DNA of 64,000 nt from Sphingomonadaceae bacterium. GTDB lineage: Bacteria > Pseudomonadota > Alphaproteobacteria > Sphingomonadales > Sphingomonadaceae. Where the stretch lies: positions 124,001 through 188,000 of the forward strand of contig JAJUHA010000001.1 in the NCBI GenBank assembly GCA_029268145.1, written 5' to 3'. The notes below the pieces were generated by a model, which made no database searches, was not told the DNA's origin, and was given only the letters and a program-made list of their open reading frames with translations. Shown one piece after another: positions 18,392-31,439 of this stretch. Made by a program: the position numbers and the translations under genes. Position 1 is the stretch's first letter. Each line of letters opens with the position of its first letter.

Positions 18392-19506
18392 TGCCCGGCC
18401 CCCGTGCTGGCCGACTGGGCCCGCCGCTGCAGCTCGGTGAGCGGCAGATAGCTCTGCACGCCGGGCGCCTCGATGATCGTCTTGTCGACCTTGGCCAGAA
18501 CCTGCTCCATCGTCTCGAGATACATGCGCTTGCGCGTCACTTCGGGCGCGAGCCGATACTCCTCGTAGACCTTGTCGAAGGCGGCGGTCGCGCCCTGGGC
18601 CTGGGCCTGCACCTGCTGGGCGTAGGCGCGGGCCTGGTTCAGGAACTGCTGCGCATCCTGCTGGGCGGCCGAGACATCCTTGAACGCCTCGTCGACCGCC
18701 GCCGGCGGGTCGGCCTGGCGGATGTCGACGCCCTGGATGCGGATGCCCGAGCGGTAGCTGTCGAGAATCTCCTGGGTGCGCAGCGCCACTTCCTCGGCGA
18801 TCGCGGCGCGCTCGGGGCCGATCGCGTTGTCGAGCGTCGCCCGGCCGATCATCTCGCGCATCGCCGCCTCGGTCACGTCGCGGACGGTCGCATCCGGATC
18901 CTTGATCTGGAACAGGAACTGCTCGGCGTTCGACAGCCGCCAGCGGACCGCATAGGCGATGTCGATGATGTTCTGGTCGCCCGTGATCATCAGATTCTCG
19001 CTCGCGCCCTGCGGCGAGCCGATTTCGGTGGTGCGGATGTTCTCGAACTGGACCTTGGTCACCTGGTCGATCGGTACCGGCAGCTTGAAGTGGAAGCCCG
19101 GCCCCACGGTGGTGTGATACTGGCCGAACCGGGTGACGACCCCGCGCTCCCCAGCGTTGATCCGGTATGCCGACGTCGAGCCGATCGCAAGGAGAAGGAG
19201 GCCGCCCGCCACCCAGAGCCAGGGGATGTTCGGCATCGGCCCGCGCCCGCCGCCGCCCAGGCGCCCTCCCGGCCGGCCGCCACCAGCCATCTCGCGCAGC
19301 CGTTCCTGGCTGCGGCGGATGAAGTCATCGAAGTCCGGCGTGCTGCCCCCGCGCGGCGGGCCATCCTCGCCGCGCGGCCCGGAGCCCTGCCGGCCGCCCG
19401 GCACGCCCCACGGATTGCGGCTGCCGCCGTCGCCCCCGCCTCCCCATGGATTGCGCTTGCGGCCCGAGCCCTTGTCGCCGCTGTCCTCGTTGTTCTCCCA
19501 GGGCAT
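18388..19506 (-). CDS. hflK: HflK, protease modulator subunit
   Basis: A 372-residue SPFH protein, partner of HflC. The N-terminal 75 residues are Gly/Pro/Asn/Arg-rich and cytoplasmic (MPWENNEDSGDKGSGRKRNPWGGGG). A membrane helix follows (IPWLWVAGGLLLLAIGST), then the band-7 domain with AGERGVVTRFGQYHTTVGPGFHFKLPVPID and VRWRLSNAEQFLFQIKDP. The C-terminus is coiled-coil (NQARAYAQQVQAQAQGATAAFDKVYEEYRLAPEVTRKRMYLETME). It is first gene of the hflK-hflC-degP unit, divergent from mrp. Confidence 0.94.
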   Translation of the reverse strand: MPWENNEDSGDKGSGRKRNPWGGGGDGGSRNPWGVPGGRQGSGPRGEDGPPRGGSTPDFDDFIRRSQERLREMAGGGRPGGRLGGGGRGPMPNIPWLWVAGGLLLLAIGSTSAYRINAGERGVVTRFGQYHTTVGPGFHFKLPVPIDQVTKVQFENIRTTEIGSPQGASENLMITGDQNIIDIAYAVRWRLSNAEQFLFQIKDPDATVRDVTEAAMREMIGRATLDNAIGPERAAIAEEVALRTQEILDSYRSGIRIQGVDIRQADPPAAVDEAFKDVSAAQQDAQQFLNQARAYAQQVQAQAQGATAAFDKVYEEYRLAPEVTRKRMYLETMEQVLAKVDKTIIEAPGVQSYLPLTELQRRAQSASTGAGQ

Positions 19507-19610
19507 TCACGACTCCCAATGCCGTACCCGGCACCTGGCCCCAGAGGCCCGACATTGCCGCGCGCGTCGCCGGCGATATAGGCGGGCGCTCCAGCGATTG
19601 CGAGGGCCTG
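19507..19610. promoter_or_regulatory. Divergent hflK/mrp promoter region
   Basis: This 104-bp gap must hold promoters for the hflKC-degP unit and for mrp. No palindrome or clear consensus elements could be picked out by eye. Confidence 0.3.
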
Positions 19611-20642
19611 ATGACAAGACGCCACGCCGAGCAGCTCGCCGCCTGCCTCGCCGACATCGCCGATCCGCGCGGCGGCGGCGGGGTGCTCGCCACCGGCCGG
19701 CTCTCGGGCCTCAGGCTCGCCGACGACGGCACGGCGAGCGCCATCCTCGCGATCGACGGCCTGCCCGGCCGCGCGGCGCAGGCACTCGAAGCCGCGATCC
19801 GGTCGCGACTCGCCTCAGCCCCCGGCGTGGCACGGGTGCGGATCATCCAGACCTCGGAACGCCACCAGGCGGGGCCCGCCGCCGGCGCCGACGGCCTGGC
19901 CGCGGTCGGCCATGTGATCGCCGTCGCGTCCGGCAAGGGCGGCGTGGGCAAGTCCACCGTCGCTGCCAACCTCGCCCTTGCCTTCCGCCGGCAGGGGCAC
20001 GGCGTCGGCCTGCTCGACGCCGACATCCACGGCCCCTCGGCGCACATCCTGCTCGGCATCGCGCGCCGTGCCGAGGCCAGCGCCGAGCGGCGGCTGATCC
20101 CGGTCTCGGCGCACGGCATCCGGGTGCTCGGCATGGGGCTCATGGCGGACCCGGACCGGGCGGTCGCCTGGCGGGGCCCGATGATCGCGGGCGCGCTGGT
20201 GCAGATGGGAAGCGGCGCGGACTGGGGCGCACTCGACATGCTCGTCGTCGACATGCCGCCGGGCACGGGCGACATCCAGATCACGCTGGCACAGAAGATG
20301 CGGCCGTCGGGCGTGGTCATGGTCACCACGCCCCAGGCGCTCGCCGTGGCCGACGCCCGCCGTGCGGCCGCGCTGTTCCGCCAGCTCGACGTGCCCCTCC
20401 TCGGCACCATCGCCAACATGGCCCGGATCGAGGGACCCCAGGGGGCCCTGCTGCACCCGTTCGGGAAGGCCGATGCCGCCGCGCTCGAGGCCGCGATCGG
20501 CGCGCCGGTGCTCGCCGAACTTCCGCTCGACCCGGCGGTCACCGCCGCGTCGGACAAGGGAACCCCGCTCGCGACCGGCCCGGTTGCAGAGGCGCTCGAT
20601 GCCGTTGCCGCCGGGCTGTGGCGCCGGCTTGCGAGCGTCTAG
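19611..20642 (+). CDS. mrp: Mrp/NBP35 family iron-sulfur carrier ATPase
   Basis: A 343-residue P-loop ATPase. Residues 1-90 form a MIP18-like domain; the deviant Walker A is VIAVASGKGGVGKSTVAANLALAF, then LLDADIHGPS and VVDMPPGTGDIQITLAQ. The family loads Fe-S clusters onto apoproteins. At the place where many Mrp proteins carry CPxC, this one reads NMARIEGPQGALLHPFGKADA, without any Cys. Loss of the CxxC is known in some lineages and may not abolish function. ATG 19611 follows GAGGG; the upstream extension in the track lies in the divergent promoter. The stop overlaps the convergent lipoprotein gene by 4 bases. Confidence 0.9.
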   Translation: MTRRHAEQLAACLADIADPRGGGGVLATGRLSGLRLADDGTASAILAIDGLPGRAAQALEAAIRSRLASAPGVARVRIIQTSERHQAGPAAGADGLAAVGHVIAVASGKGGVGKSTVAANLALAFRRQGHGVGLLDADIHGPSAHILLGIARRAEASAERRLIPVSAHGIRVLGMGLMADPDRAVAWRGPMIAGALVQMGSGADWGALDMLVVDMPPGTGDIQITLAQKMRPSGVVMVTTPQALAVADARRAAALFRQLDVPLLGTIANMARIEGPQGALLHPFGKADAAALEAAIGAPVLAELPLDPAVTAASDKGTPLATGPVAEALDAVAAGLWRRLASV

Positions 20643-21079
20643 GCCCCGGGGATCGTCACCCGCGCCACCTCCGGGTTGCGGATCGCCGGCGGCGCGTCGA
20701 GGATCTCGCGCAGGAACGCCCCCTTGTCGACCGTCTGCGTCACATGGTCCGGGCCCTTCATCTCGCCGGCATAGTTGCGGATCATCGGGTCGATGGTGGC
20801 GGAGCCTCGCGCGCCCTCGAGCAGGCTCAGCTCGCCGGGAGACTTGGGCGGAAGCGTGACGCCCGGGCCGAACAGCGCCTCGAGCGCCTGCTGCTGGCTG
20901 TCGGCGGCGAGCGGCCGCGGGGCACCGGGTGCCGGCGGAGCCAGCGAGAATTCGGGCGGGATCACGAGCGGGGCCTGGCGGCCGACGGCGAACTCGTCGG
21001 GCCGCTTGCGATCGAGCAGCCCCCCGCTGCAGCCGGCCAGCAGCAGGGCCGAGCCCGCGAGCAGAAGCCATGGTCTCAT
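20639..21079 (-). CDS. DUF3035 lipoprotein (BamF-like)
   Basis: A 146-residue lipoprotein with lipobox LLLAGCSGG, then a Pro-rich region RKRPDEFAVGRQAPLVIPPEFSLAPPAPGAPRP typical of DUF3035. In alphaproteobacteria this family includes BamF, an accessory lipoprotein of the outer-membrane beta-barrel assembly machine. The rest is low in recognisable motifs. It directly follows lspA with an ATGA overlap (21076-21079), so the lipoprotein signal peptidase and one of its likely substrates are made from one mRNA. Confidence 0.8.
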   Translation of the reverse strand: MRPWLLLAGSALLLAGCSGGLLDRKRPDEFAVGRQAPLVIPPEFSLAPPAPGAPRPLAADSQQQALEALFGPGVTLPPKSPGELSLLEGARGSATIDPMIRNYAGEMKGPDHVTQTVDKGAFLREILDAPPAIRNPEVARVTIPGA

Positions 21080-21557
21080 CGGCTTTCCTTCCTCATCGCC
21101 GGGCGGTCGAACAGCGCCATCGCCAGCAGGATCGCGACACCGACGCTGATCGCCGCATCGGCCAGGTTGAACACATAGAAGGACCAGCGGCCGGCATGCA
21201 AATGGATGAAGTCGATGACGAAGCCGAGGCGGACCCGATCGACGATGTTGCCGAGCGCACCCCCGAGCACGAGGGCGAGCGCGAGCTGCTCGCTCCAGCG
21301 CTTCTCCCGGCGGATCCAGAGGCCGACGACGGCGGCAATCGTCGCCGTGAGGGCGACGAGCAGCCAGCGGCCGGCCTCGGTGTCGGCGGTCAGGAGACCC
21401 ATGGAGACGCCCCGGTTCTCGACCCAGGTCAGGGACAGCAGGGAAAGGATCGGGATGGTGAGCCGCTCCTCGAGGCGGACCACGGCGACGATCCACCATT
21501 TCGTGAGCTGGTCGAGCCCGAAGACGAGGGCCGCTAGCGCGTAGGCGCGCGCCGGGC

Positions 21558-21561
<4 letters not shown>
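21076..21561 (-). CDS. lspA: Lipoprotein signal peptidase (signal peptidase II)
   Basis: A 161-residue inner-membrane aspartyl protease with four membrane segments. The two catalytic aspartates are in GNIVDRVRLGFVIDFI and FNLADAAISVGV; the N-terminal D-Q-x-T-K motif is GLDQLTKWW. It removes signal peptides from prolipoproteins. ATG 21561 overlaps the ileS stop (21558-21561, ATGA). The 13 extra residues in the track would begin inside ileS and are Arg-rich, so they are rejected. The ileS-lspA arrangement is conserved widely in proteobacteria. Confidence 0.94.
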
Positions 21562-24347
<2,786 letters not shown>

Positions 24348-24505
24348 GGTGGCGGGCCTTCTAGTGCGCTGCTGCGGGAGTTCCAGCGCGAATTTTGCGA
24401 ACGCTTCTGCGAAACGCTAAAATCTTGCGCATTTTCAGAGATTTAGTCTTGCGCGGCGGACAGCGGGAGGATATCCGACAGGCACAGTCCGAGAAGGAGC
24501 CGGCC
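24348..24505. promoter_or_regulatory. Promoter region between ileS and bfr with near-direct repeat
   Basis: A 158-bp divergent gap with an unusually AT-rich core (24391-24455) for this genome. It holds TGCGAACGCT at 24396-24405 and TGCGAAACGCT at 24408-24418, a near-exact direct repeat with a 12-bp phase. Sites for an iron-responsive regulator would be expected before a bacterioferritin gene, but no clear Irr, Fur or RirA box could be read. Confidence 0.35.
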
Positions 24506-24985
24506 ATGAAGGGCGATGCGAAGGTCATCGAGTATCTGAACGCGGTGCTGAAGGGGGAGCTGACCGCGATCAACCAGTATTTCCTCCACTACCGGATGCT
24601 CGACAACTGGGGCGTGAAGAAGCTCGCGAAATACGAGTATCACGAGTCGATCGACGAGATGAAGCACGCCGACCGGCTCGTCGAGCGCATCCTGTTCCTC
24701 GAGGGCCTGCCCAACCTCCAGGCGCTCAACCGGCTGCGGATTGGCGAGAACGTGCCCGAGATCCTCAAGGCCGACCTCGCGCTCGAGCATGAGGCGATCG
24801 CATTGCTCAAGGAGGCGATCCCCCATTGCGAGAGCGTGCGCGACTTCGTCTCGCGCGAGCTGTTCGTCTCGATCCTCGACGCCGAGGAGGAGCATGTCGA
24901 CTTCATCGAGACCCAGCAGGAGATGATCGCCCAGATGGGCCTGCAGAACTATCTCCAGCTCCAGTCGGAGGCGGCGGGAAGCTAG
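24506..24985 (+). CDS. bfr: Bacterioferritin
   Basis: A 159-residue ferritin-fold iron store. The ferroxidase residues fall at the family positions: Glu18, Glu51, His54, Glu94, Glu127 and His130, and Met52 is the expected haem ligand shared across the dimer. It should form a 24-mer that oxidises and stores iron. AAGGAG lies just before ATG 24506; the track's earlier start is promoter sequence. No bacterioferritin-associated ferredoxin gene is adjacent. The stop overlaps the convergent HPr gene by 4 bases. Confidence 0.95.
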   Translation: MKGDAKVIEYLNAVLKGELTAINQYFLHYRMLDNWGVKKLAKYEYHESIDEMKHADRLVERILFLEGLPNLQALNRLRIGENVPEILKADLALEHEAIALLKEAIPHCESVRDFVSRELFVSILDAEEEHVDFIETQQEMIAQMGLQNYLQLQSEAAGS

Positions 24986-25257
24986 TCCTCGCCGAACCGG
25001 CTCTCGACCAGCTCGGCGAGCGCCTTGAGCGCGGCCTCGGCATCGGCGCCTTCGGCGCGGATGCTGATGGTCTCGCCCATGGCGGCGCCGAGCATGAGCA
25101 GGCCCATGATCGACGTGCCGAGCACGTCCTGCCCGTCCTTGGTCACATGGACGGTCGCGGCGAACTGGCTGGCGAGCGTCACGAAGCGGGCGCTGGCCCG
25201 GGCGTGGAGCCCGCGCCGGTTGCGGATCCGGAGTTCGACCGGCCCGGCGACACCCAA
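24982..25257 (-). CDS. ptsH: Phosphocarrier protein HPr
   Basis: A 91-residue HPr with the phosphorylatable His in [13 protein letters not shown] and the regulatory Ser region in [18 protein letters not shown]. The track lists this only inside a longer frame. The best start is TTG 25257, three bases past the EIIA stop, with GGAGAGG upstream; no ATG or GTG exists between that stop and the conserved core. HPr receives phosphate from enzyme I, which is not in the window, and Ser phosphorylation by HprK is expected. It is last in the chvI-chvG-hprK-rapZ-EIIA-HPr run. Confidence 0.92.
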   Translation of the reverse strand: MGVAGPVELRIRNRRGLHARASARFVTLASQFAATVHVTKDGQDVLGTSIMGLLMLGAAMGETISIRAEGADAEAALKALAELVESRFGED

Positions 25258-25259
25258 GA

Positions 25260-25664
25260 TCAGGCCGCCTCTCCGAGCAGCCGGCTTGCAACCGAAATGT
25301 ATTTCCGCCCGGCCTCCTGGGCGAGATCGACCGCCTCCGCGACCGTCTTGGTCTTGCGCACCGTCGCGAGCTTGATGAGCATCGGCAGGTTGACGCCGGC
25401 GATGACTTCCAGCCGCTCCCGCCCGAGGAGCGAGATGGCGAGGTTGGAGGGGGTGCCGCCGAAGGTGTCGGTGAGGAGGATGACGCCGCGGCCGCTGTCC
25501 GCCGCGGCGGCCGCGGCCGCGATCTCGGCGCGCTTGGCTTCCATGTCGTCGGCCGCGTCGATGCTGACGGCGCAGCACTGCGGTTGCGGACCGACGATAT
25601 GCTCGAGCGCGGAGACGAACTCCGCTCCGATCCGTCCGTGGGTCACCAGCACCAGCCCGATCAT
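25260..25664 (-). CDS. PTS EIIA component, mannose-family type
   Basis: A 134-residue EIIA-Man domain: MIGLVLVTHGRIGAEFVSALEHIVG with the phosphoryl-accepting His9, and DTFGGTPSNLAISLL. No EIIB, EIIC or EIID sugar-transport subunits are nearby, so it is the stand-alone regulatory type found in alphaproteobacteria, where it takes phosphate from HPr and signals to other proteins. ATG 25664 follows GGAAGGACAGGAC. The gene lies 41 bp after rapZ and 2 bp before the HPr start. Confidence 0.92.
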   Translation of the reverse strand: MIGLVLVTHGRIGAEFVSALEHIVGPQPQCCAVSIDAADDMEAKRAEIAAAAAAADSGRGVILLTDTFGGTPSNLAISLLGRERLEVIAGVNLPMLIKLATVRKTKTVAEAVDLAQEAGRKYISVASRLLGEAA

Positions 25665-25705
25665 GTCCTGTCCTTCCCTGGCGCCGGCCTGGCGCCCTCG
25701 CGATC

Positions 25706-26614
25706 CTAGGGGTGCACGAGATCGCGGTGCACCACGAAATTCGGCCAGTCGGCCGCGGCGAGAGCCTTGCCGATGCGTTCGGCAACCGCGACCGAGCGAT
25801 GGCGCCCGCCGGTGCAGCCGAACGCAATGGTCAGATACGCCCGTCCCTCCCGCCTGTATCCGGGAAGCAGCAGGAGAAGCAAATCGAGGATGCGCGCGAA
25901 GGCCGGGGCGAACTCCGGGTCCGCCGCGACGCGGGCATCGACGGCGGGATCGCGCCCGTCGAGCGGCCGCAGGGCCGGATCCCAGTGCGGGTTGGCGAGG
26001 AAGCGCATGTCGAACACGAGATCGGCGTCCCGCGGCAGGCCGCGCGAATAGCCGAAGCTGCACACCGTGACCGTGAGCGCAACCGGCCGATCCCGCAGCA
26101 CCCGCTGGAGCACCGCCCGGCGGAGATCGTGCGGGTTCATGTCGGAGGTGTCGATGACGAGGTCGGCGCGCTCGCGCAGCCGCGCCAGCGTCTCGCGTTC
26201 GCGCGCGATTCCGTCCGCGACGGGCCGGTCGGGCGCCAGCGGGTGCGGCCGGCGGGTCTCGCCGAAACGGCGGGCAAGCACCTCGTCGGCGCAGTCGAGA
26301 AAGAGCAGCCTCACCGGGTGGCGCGTGGTCGAGAGCTCGGCGATCCGGTCGAGCAGGATGTCGGGAGCAAAGGCGCGGGTGCGGGTGTCGACCCCCACGG
26401 CCACCGGATGCTCGTCGGGCACCATGAGGAGCGCGGGCAGGAGCGACAGCGGCAGATTGTCCACGGCCTCGAACCCGGCGTCCTCGAAGGCGCGCAGCAC
26501 GGTGGACTTGCCGGCCCCGGAGAGGCCGGTCACGATCACATGGGGCGCGGCCTCGAGGCCCTGGCGCGAACCACCGGGCAGCGCCTCGTCAGCCATGTCC
26601 GGGCGCCGGTCCAT
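25706..26614 (-). CDS. rapZ: RapZ/YvcJ family nucleotide-binding protein
   Basis: A 302-residue P-loop protein. Walker A is VIVTGLSGAGKSTVLRAFEDAGFEAVDNLP, then VGVDTRTRAF, VTVCSFGYSRGLPRDADLVFDMRFLANPHW and the C-terminal IAFGCTGGRHRSVAVAERI, all hallmarks of RapZ. In E. coli it controls amino-sugar synthesis via a small RNA; in alphaproteobacteria its role is less clear, but it clusters with hprK and PTS genes. ATG 26614 is chosen because GGAGG precedes it; ATG 26596 and 26626 are alternatives. The start overlaps the end of hprK. Confidence 0.92.
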   Translation of the reverse strand: MDRRPDMADEALPGGSRQGLEAAPHVIVTGLSGAGKSTVLRAFEDAGFEAVDNLPLSLLPALLMVPDEHPVAVGVDTRTRAFAPDILLDRIAELSTTRHPVRLLFLDCADEVLARRFGETRRPHPLAPDRPVADGIARERETLARLRERADLVIDTSDMNPHDLRRAVLQRVLRDRPVALTVTVCSFGYSRGLPRDADLVFDMRFLANPHWDPALRPLDGRDPAVDARVAADPEFAPAFARILDLLLLLLPGYRREGRAYLTIAFGCTGGRHRSVAVAERIGKALAAADWPNFVVHRDLVHP

Positions 26615-27050
26615 CCCTGCCTCCATCGCCCAGCAGCGCGAGGCCGGCAAGGGCCTTGGCCGGCGCCGATACCTCGAAGGGGGCAAGCGCCAGGACCGGG
26701 AGGGCGATCCCGTCGAAGATGCGCATCGGCCATGCGTCGGGCGGCGGCGGAAGCCGGGGCGGAGGGGTGGCGAGATCGAGGACCAGCCGGATCGCCGCCC
26801 GCCGGCGGTAGGGGAGACGGAGGATTCCGACGCCGCGCACCTCGATGAGGCCGGCAAGAGATGGCGGCGCCGAGGCGAGAATCCCGGCGGGGCCGGCGGC
26901 GAGCAGCACCTGGTCATCCGCCACCAGGACCGCGCCGGCCTCGACCAGCCGCAGCGCGAGATCGGACTTGCCCGCGCCCGGCGGGCCCATGAGGAGCAGC
27001 CCGCCGGCCGGCGTCGCGACCGCCGTTCCATGCACCCGCTGCCCGCTCAT
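26589..27050 (-). CDS. hprK: HPr kinase/phosphorylase, short alphaproteobacterial form
   Basis: A 153-residue protein that is only the C-terminal catalytic half of classical HprK. It shows HGTAVATPAGGLLLMGPPGAGKSDLALRLVEAG (P-loop) and the signature AGLIEVRGVGILRLPY. The N-terminal domain of Gram-positive HprK is absent, as is normal in alphaproteobacteria. It is expected to phosphorylate HPr on Ser. Its ATG overlaps the chvG stop (27047-27050), so sensor and kinase are made together. Confidence 0.92.
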   Translation of the reverse strand: MSGQRVHGTAVATPAGGLLLMGPPGAGKSDLALRLVEAGAVLVADDQVLLAAGPAGILASAPPSLAGLIEVRGVGILRLPYRRRAAIRLVLDLATPPPRLPPPPDAWPMRIFDGIALPVLALAPFEVSAPAKALAGLALLGDGGRDGPAPGHG

Positions 27051-28720
27051 GCGGCCCGGCGGGTGACGGTTCGCCCGGCCTCCGCTGCGCGCCCCGCGCC
27101 CGCCCGGTCGCCGACCGGCTCGAGGCGCGGCAGCCGGACGACGAAGCAGGCGCCGCTCGCACCATCGGCCCGGCCGGTCGCGAACACCTCGCCATCGAAG
27201 GCCTCGACGATCGCGCGCACGATCGACAGGCCGAGGCCGCTGTGGCGGCCGTAGGATTCGGTCGCCGGCCGCTCGGAGTAGAAGCGTGCGAAGATCGCAT
27301 CGGCCAGCCGGGGATCGACCCCCGGCCCCTCATCCTCGATCCTGAGCGCGATCGCCCGCGGCTCCGCCGCGACCGTCACGCTGACCGTGCCCCCGTCAGG
27401 CGAGAAGCTCGCCGCATTGTCGAGGAGGTTGCCGATGACCCGCTCGAGCCGGCCGCGCTCGGCCAGCACGCGGGCGACCCCGTCGGCCGGGGCATCGACG
27501 GCAAGCCGCAGCCGGTCCGACCAGGGGCTCACCAGCCGCAGCGCCTGCGCCATCTCGCGCACGAAGCGGCCGAGGTCGACCGGCTCCAGCGCCAGCCGGG
27601 AGAGCTCCGCCTCGAGCCGCGCGCCCTCGGAAATGTCGCTGATGAGCCGGTCGATCCGCCGGACATCGGCCGAGATGAGCTGGAACAGCCTGGCGCGATC
27701 CTCCGGGCGGCGCACCGTGCCGAGCGCTTCGACGGCGCTGCGCAGGCTGGCCAGGGGGTTCTTGAGCTCGTGCGCCACATCGGCGGCGAAGGCCTCGGTC
27801 GCGTCGATGCGCTGGCGCAGGGACGCGGTCATGTCGGCGAGCGACCGCGCCAGCCGGCCGATCTCGTCGCGGCGTTCGGGGTAGCGCGGGATCTCGACCT
27901 CGCGGTCCCGCCCGCGGCGGACCCGGCCTGCCGCAAGCGCCAGCTCGCCGAGCGGGCGGACGATGGTGCGGGCGAGGTAGAGCGAGAGGAGAAGGCTTGC
28001 CGCGAGAAGGGCGAGGAACAGCTTGAAGGTCTGCTCGCGTTCCTGGCGGACCGTCTCGACCAGGTCGCCGGCGTCGGACATGAGGAGAATGGCGGCGGGC
28101 CGCCCGGAGCCGGTGCCTGCGGCAGCCGGAACCGGCACGGCGGCGAAGAGGACGACGGCGCCGTTCGCGGTGCGGCCGACCGACGCGCTCGGCCGCCCGG
28201 TCCGGACCGCCCGGACGGCATCGGGCCAGGACTCGAGCCGGTCGCGCTCCGGCGCGCGCCACTCCGGGATCCGCGCCGCGAGGCTCGCCACCTCGACGAA
28301 GCGGTCGAGCAGGCGGGCGCTGGTGCGGCGGAATCCTTCCGTGGTCGGATCCTCGAGGACGAAGCGCGGGGCGCCCGGGCGGGACCAGTTGTCGGCGAGC
28401 AGGCTGCCATCCTCCCGGTAGAGCCGGACCCGCGTGCCGCGCGGCAGGGCGAGCCGCGCGATGCCCGCCGCAAGGCCGGAGCCGGGCCGATCGCCGAGAA
28501 GCTGCGCCAGGATGCTCGCCTGGCTGATCATCTCGGCCTGCCGGGTCGCCAGCAGGCGCTCGCGGAAGCTGTCGAGGTAGAAGACGCCGATGGCGAAGCC
28601 GACGAGCGCCACCAGGTTGACGAGGAGGATGCGGAACCCGAGCGACTGCCGGCGCAACAGGCCGGAGCGGGCATGCCGCAGCATGGCCCGCGCGCCCGGT
28701 TGCGCTCCTGCCTCAGCCAT
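27047..28720 (-). CDS. chvG: Sensor histidine kinase ChvG
   Basis: A 557-residue membrane sensor. TM1 is near residues 30-50 ([19 protein letters not shown]), followed by a periplasmic stimulus domain of about 200 residues, TM2 ([20 protein letters not shown]), HAMP ([16 protein letters not shown]), HisKA with the H-box [22 protein letters not shown], and the ATPase with [24 protein letters not shown] and [16 protein letters not shown]. In Rhizobiales, ChvG/ExoS senses acid or envelope change and phosphorylates ChvI. ATG 28720 overlaps chvI by 8 bases; ATG 28684 is an alternative. Confidence 0.93.
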   Translation of the reverse strand: MAEAGAQPGARAMLRHARSGLLRRQSLGFRILLVNLVALVGFAIGVFYLDSFRERLLATRQAEMISQASILAQLLGDRPGSGLAAGIARLALPRGTRVRLYREDGSLLADNWSRPGAPRFVLEDPTTEGFRRTSARLLDRFVEVASLAARIPEWRAPERDRLESWPDAVRAVRTGRPSASVGRTANGAVVLFAAVPVPAAAGTGSGRPAAILLMSDAGDLVETVRQEREQTFKLFLALLAASLLLSLYLARTIVRPLGELALAAGRVRRGRDREVEIPRYPERRDEIGRLARSLADMTASLRQRIDATEAFAADVAHELKNPLASLRSAVEALGTVRRPEDRARLFQLISADVRRIDRLISDISEGARLEAELSRLALEPVDLGRFVREMAQALRLVSPWSDRLRLAVDAPADGVARVLAERGRLERVIGNLLDNAASFSPDGGTVSVTVAAEPRAIALRIEDEGPGVDPRLADAIFARFYSERPATESYGRHSGLGLSIVRAIVEAFDGEVFATGRADGASGACFVVRLPRLEPVGDRAGAGRAAEAGRTVTRRAA

Positions 28721-29444
28721 CCTGGTCGAAGCGGTAGCCGACGCCGTAGAGCGTCTCGATCGCGGCGAAGCCGGGGTCGACGGCGCGGAACTTCTTGCGC
28801 AGCCGCTTGATGTGGCTGTCGATGGTGCGGTCATCGACATAGGTGTCGTCGGCATAGGCGACCGCGATCAGCGCATCGCGCGACTTCACGAACCCCGGCC
28901 GCTGGGCCAGCGCGTCGAGGATGAGGAACTCGGTCACGGTCAGCGCCACCTCCTTGCCGTCCCAGGTGACACGGTGCCGCGCCGGCTCCATCACGAGGCG
29001 GCCGCGCACCAGGGTGACGTCGGGTTCGCCCGCACCTCCCCCCCGGTCGTGGCGCCGGTCAGTCCGGCGCAGCACGGCGCGGATCCGCTCCACCAGCAGG
29101 CGCTGCGAGAAGGGCTTGCCGATATAGTCGTCGGCACCCATGGCCAGCCCGAGCGCCTCGTCGATCTCGGTGTCCTTGGACGTCAGGAAGATGACTGGCA
29201 GCCGCGACCGCTCACGCAGCCGCCGCAGCAGCTCGATGCCGTCGAGGCGGGGCATCTTGATGTCGACGACGGCAAGATCGGGCGGATTGTCGATGAGCGC
29301 CTTCAGGCCCGCCTCGCCATCGGCATAGACGCGGGTGATGAACCCCTCGGCCTGGAGCGCGAGGCTGACCGAGGTGAGGATGTGGCGGTCGTCATCGACG
29401 AGGGCGATGACGGCGGCCGGCGTCTCGGCTGCCGCTCCGCTCAT
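28713..29444 (-). CDS. chvI: Response regulator ChvI
   Basis: A 243-residue OmpR-family regulator. The receiver domain (residues 10-130) holds the acidic pair in [10 protein letters not shown], the phospho-Asp in [13 protein letters not shown], and the Thr/Lys pair in FLTSKD and IGKPFSQ. The winged-helix domain has [26 protein letters not shown] and [16 protein letters not shown]. It faces pckA across a 225-bp gap. In Agrobacterium and Rhizobium, ChvI influences pckA expression, so direct control here is a fair expectation. Confidence 0.93.
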   Translation of the reverse strand: MSGAAAETPAAVIALVDDDRHILTSVSLALQAEGFITRVYADGEAGLKALIDNPPDLAVVDIKMPRLDGIELLRRLRERSRLPVIFLTSKDTEIDEALGLAMGADDYIGKPFSQRLLVERIRAVLRRTDRRHDRGGGAGEPDVTLVRGRLVMEPARHRVTWDGKEVALTVTEFLILDALAQRPGFVKSRDALIAVAYADDTYVDDRTIDSHIKRLRKKFRAVDPGFAAIETLYGVGYRFDQDG

Positions 29445-29669
29445 GCCGCGCTGCCCGGCGCGGCCGGCATCCTGCGGCGTGAACATCGCAAGTGGTTTTT
29501 CGCATGTCCTGGCCGCATGGCTCCCGGCTCCCGAATTAACGAGGAATCTGCCGGCGGACCCTTGCAACCCCGCGGCAAAGCCCGCAAGGGTGCAGCATTC
29601 CGCAGGCCCGGCGACGGGTCTGCCGCTTTGGCATTTGCCGGTTCAGTCTCGGGCGGAAGGACAGGCGTG
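29445..29669. promoter_or_regulatory. chvI/pckA divergent region with 8-bp inverted repeat
   Basis: These 225 bp contain the inverted repeat ACCCTTGC (29558-29565) and GCAAGGGT (29584-29591) separated by 18 bp, and AT-rich spots such as GTGGTTTTTCGCATG. It could be a regulator site or a leader hairpin for pckA. No gene is seen in it. Confidence 0.4.
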
Positions 29670-31271
<1,602 letters not shown>

Positions 31272-31283
31272 TCATGACGCAGC

Positions 31284-31303
31284 GGGCGGATCCCTTTCCG
31301 CCC
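31284..31303 (+). terminator. Hairpin after pckA
   Basis: GGGCGGA-TCCCTT-TCCGCCC forms a perfect 7-bp stem with a 6-base loop, 12 bases after the pckA stop. There is no T-run behind it, so if it acts in termination it is not a textbook intrinsic terminator. The remaining 136 bp up to the J-domain gene show nothing recognisable. Confidence 0.4.
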
Positions 31304-31439
31304 CGGGAGGCCGGCGCATGGTCCCGGAGGCCGCGGGCGCGCGGACCATCCCGCCACCGGCGCGAAGGCCGGCGGTTCCGGCTTGCGCCGTGCCGCGGGC
31401 GAGCCGATGCTGACCGCATGACGCGCGAAGGCCGTTCGG

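Noticed and set aside
28590-29669. 360-codon N-terminal extension of PckA
   Set aside because: It is antisense to chvG and chvI; the family start at 29670 has a ribosome-binding site.
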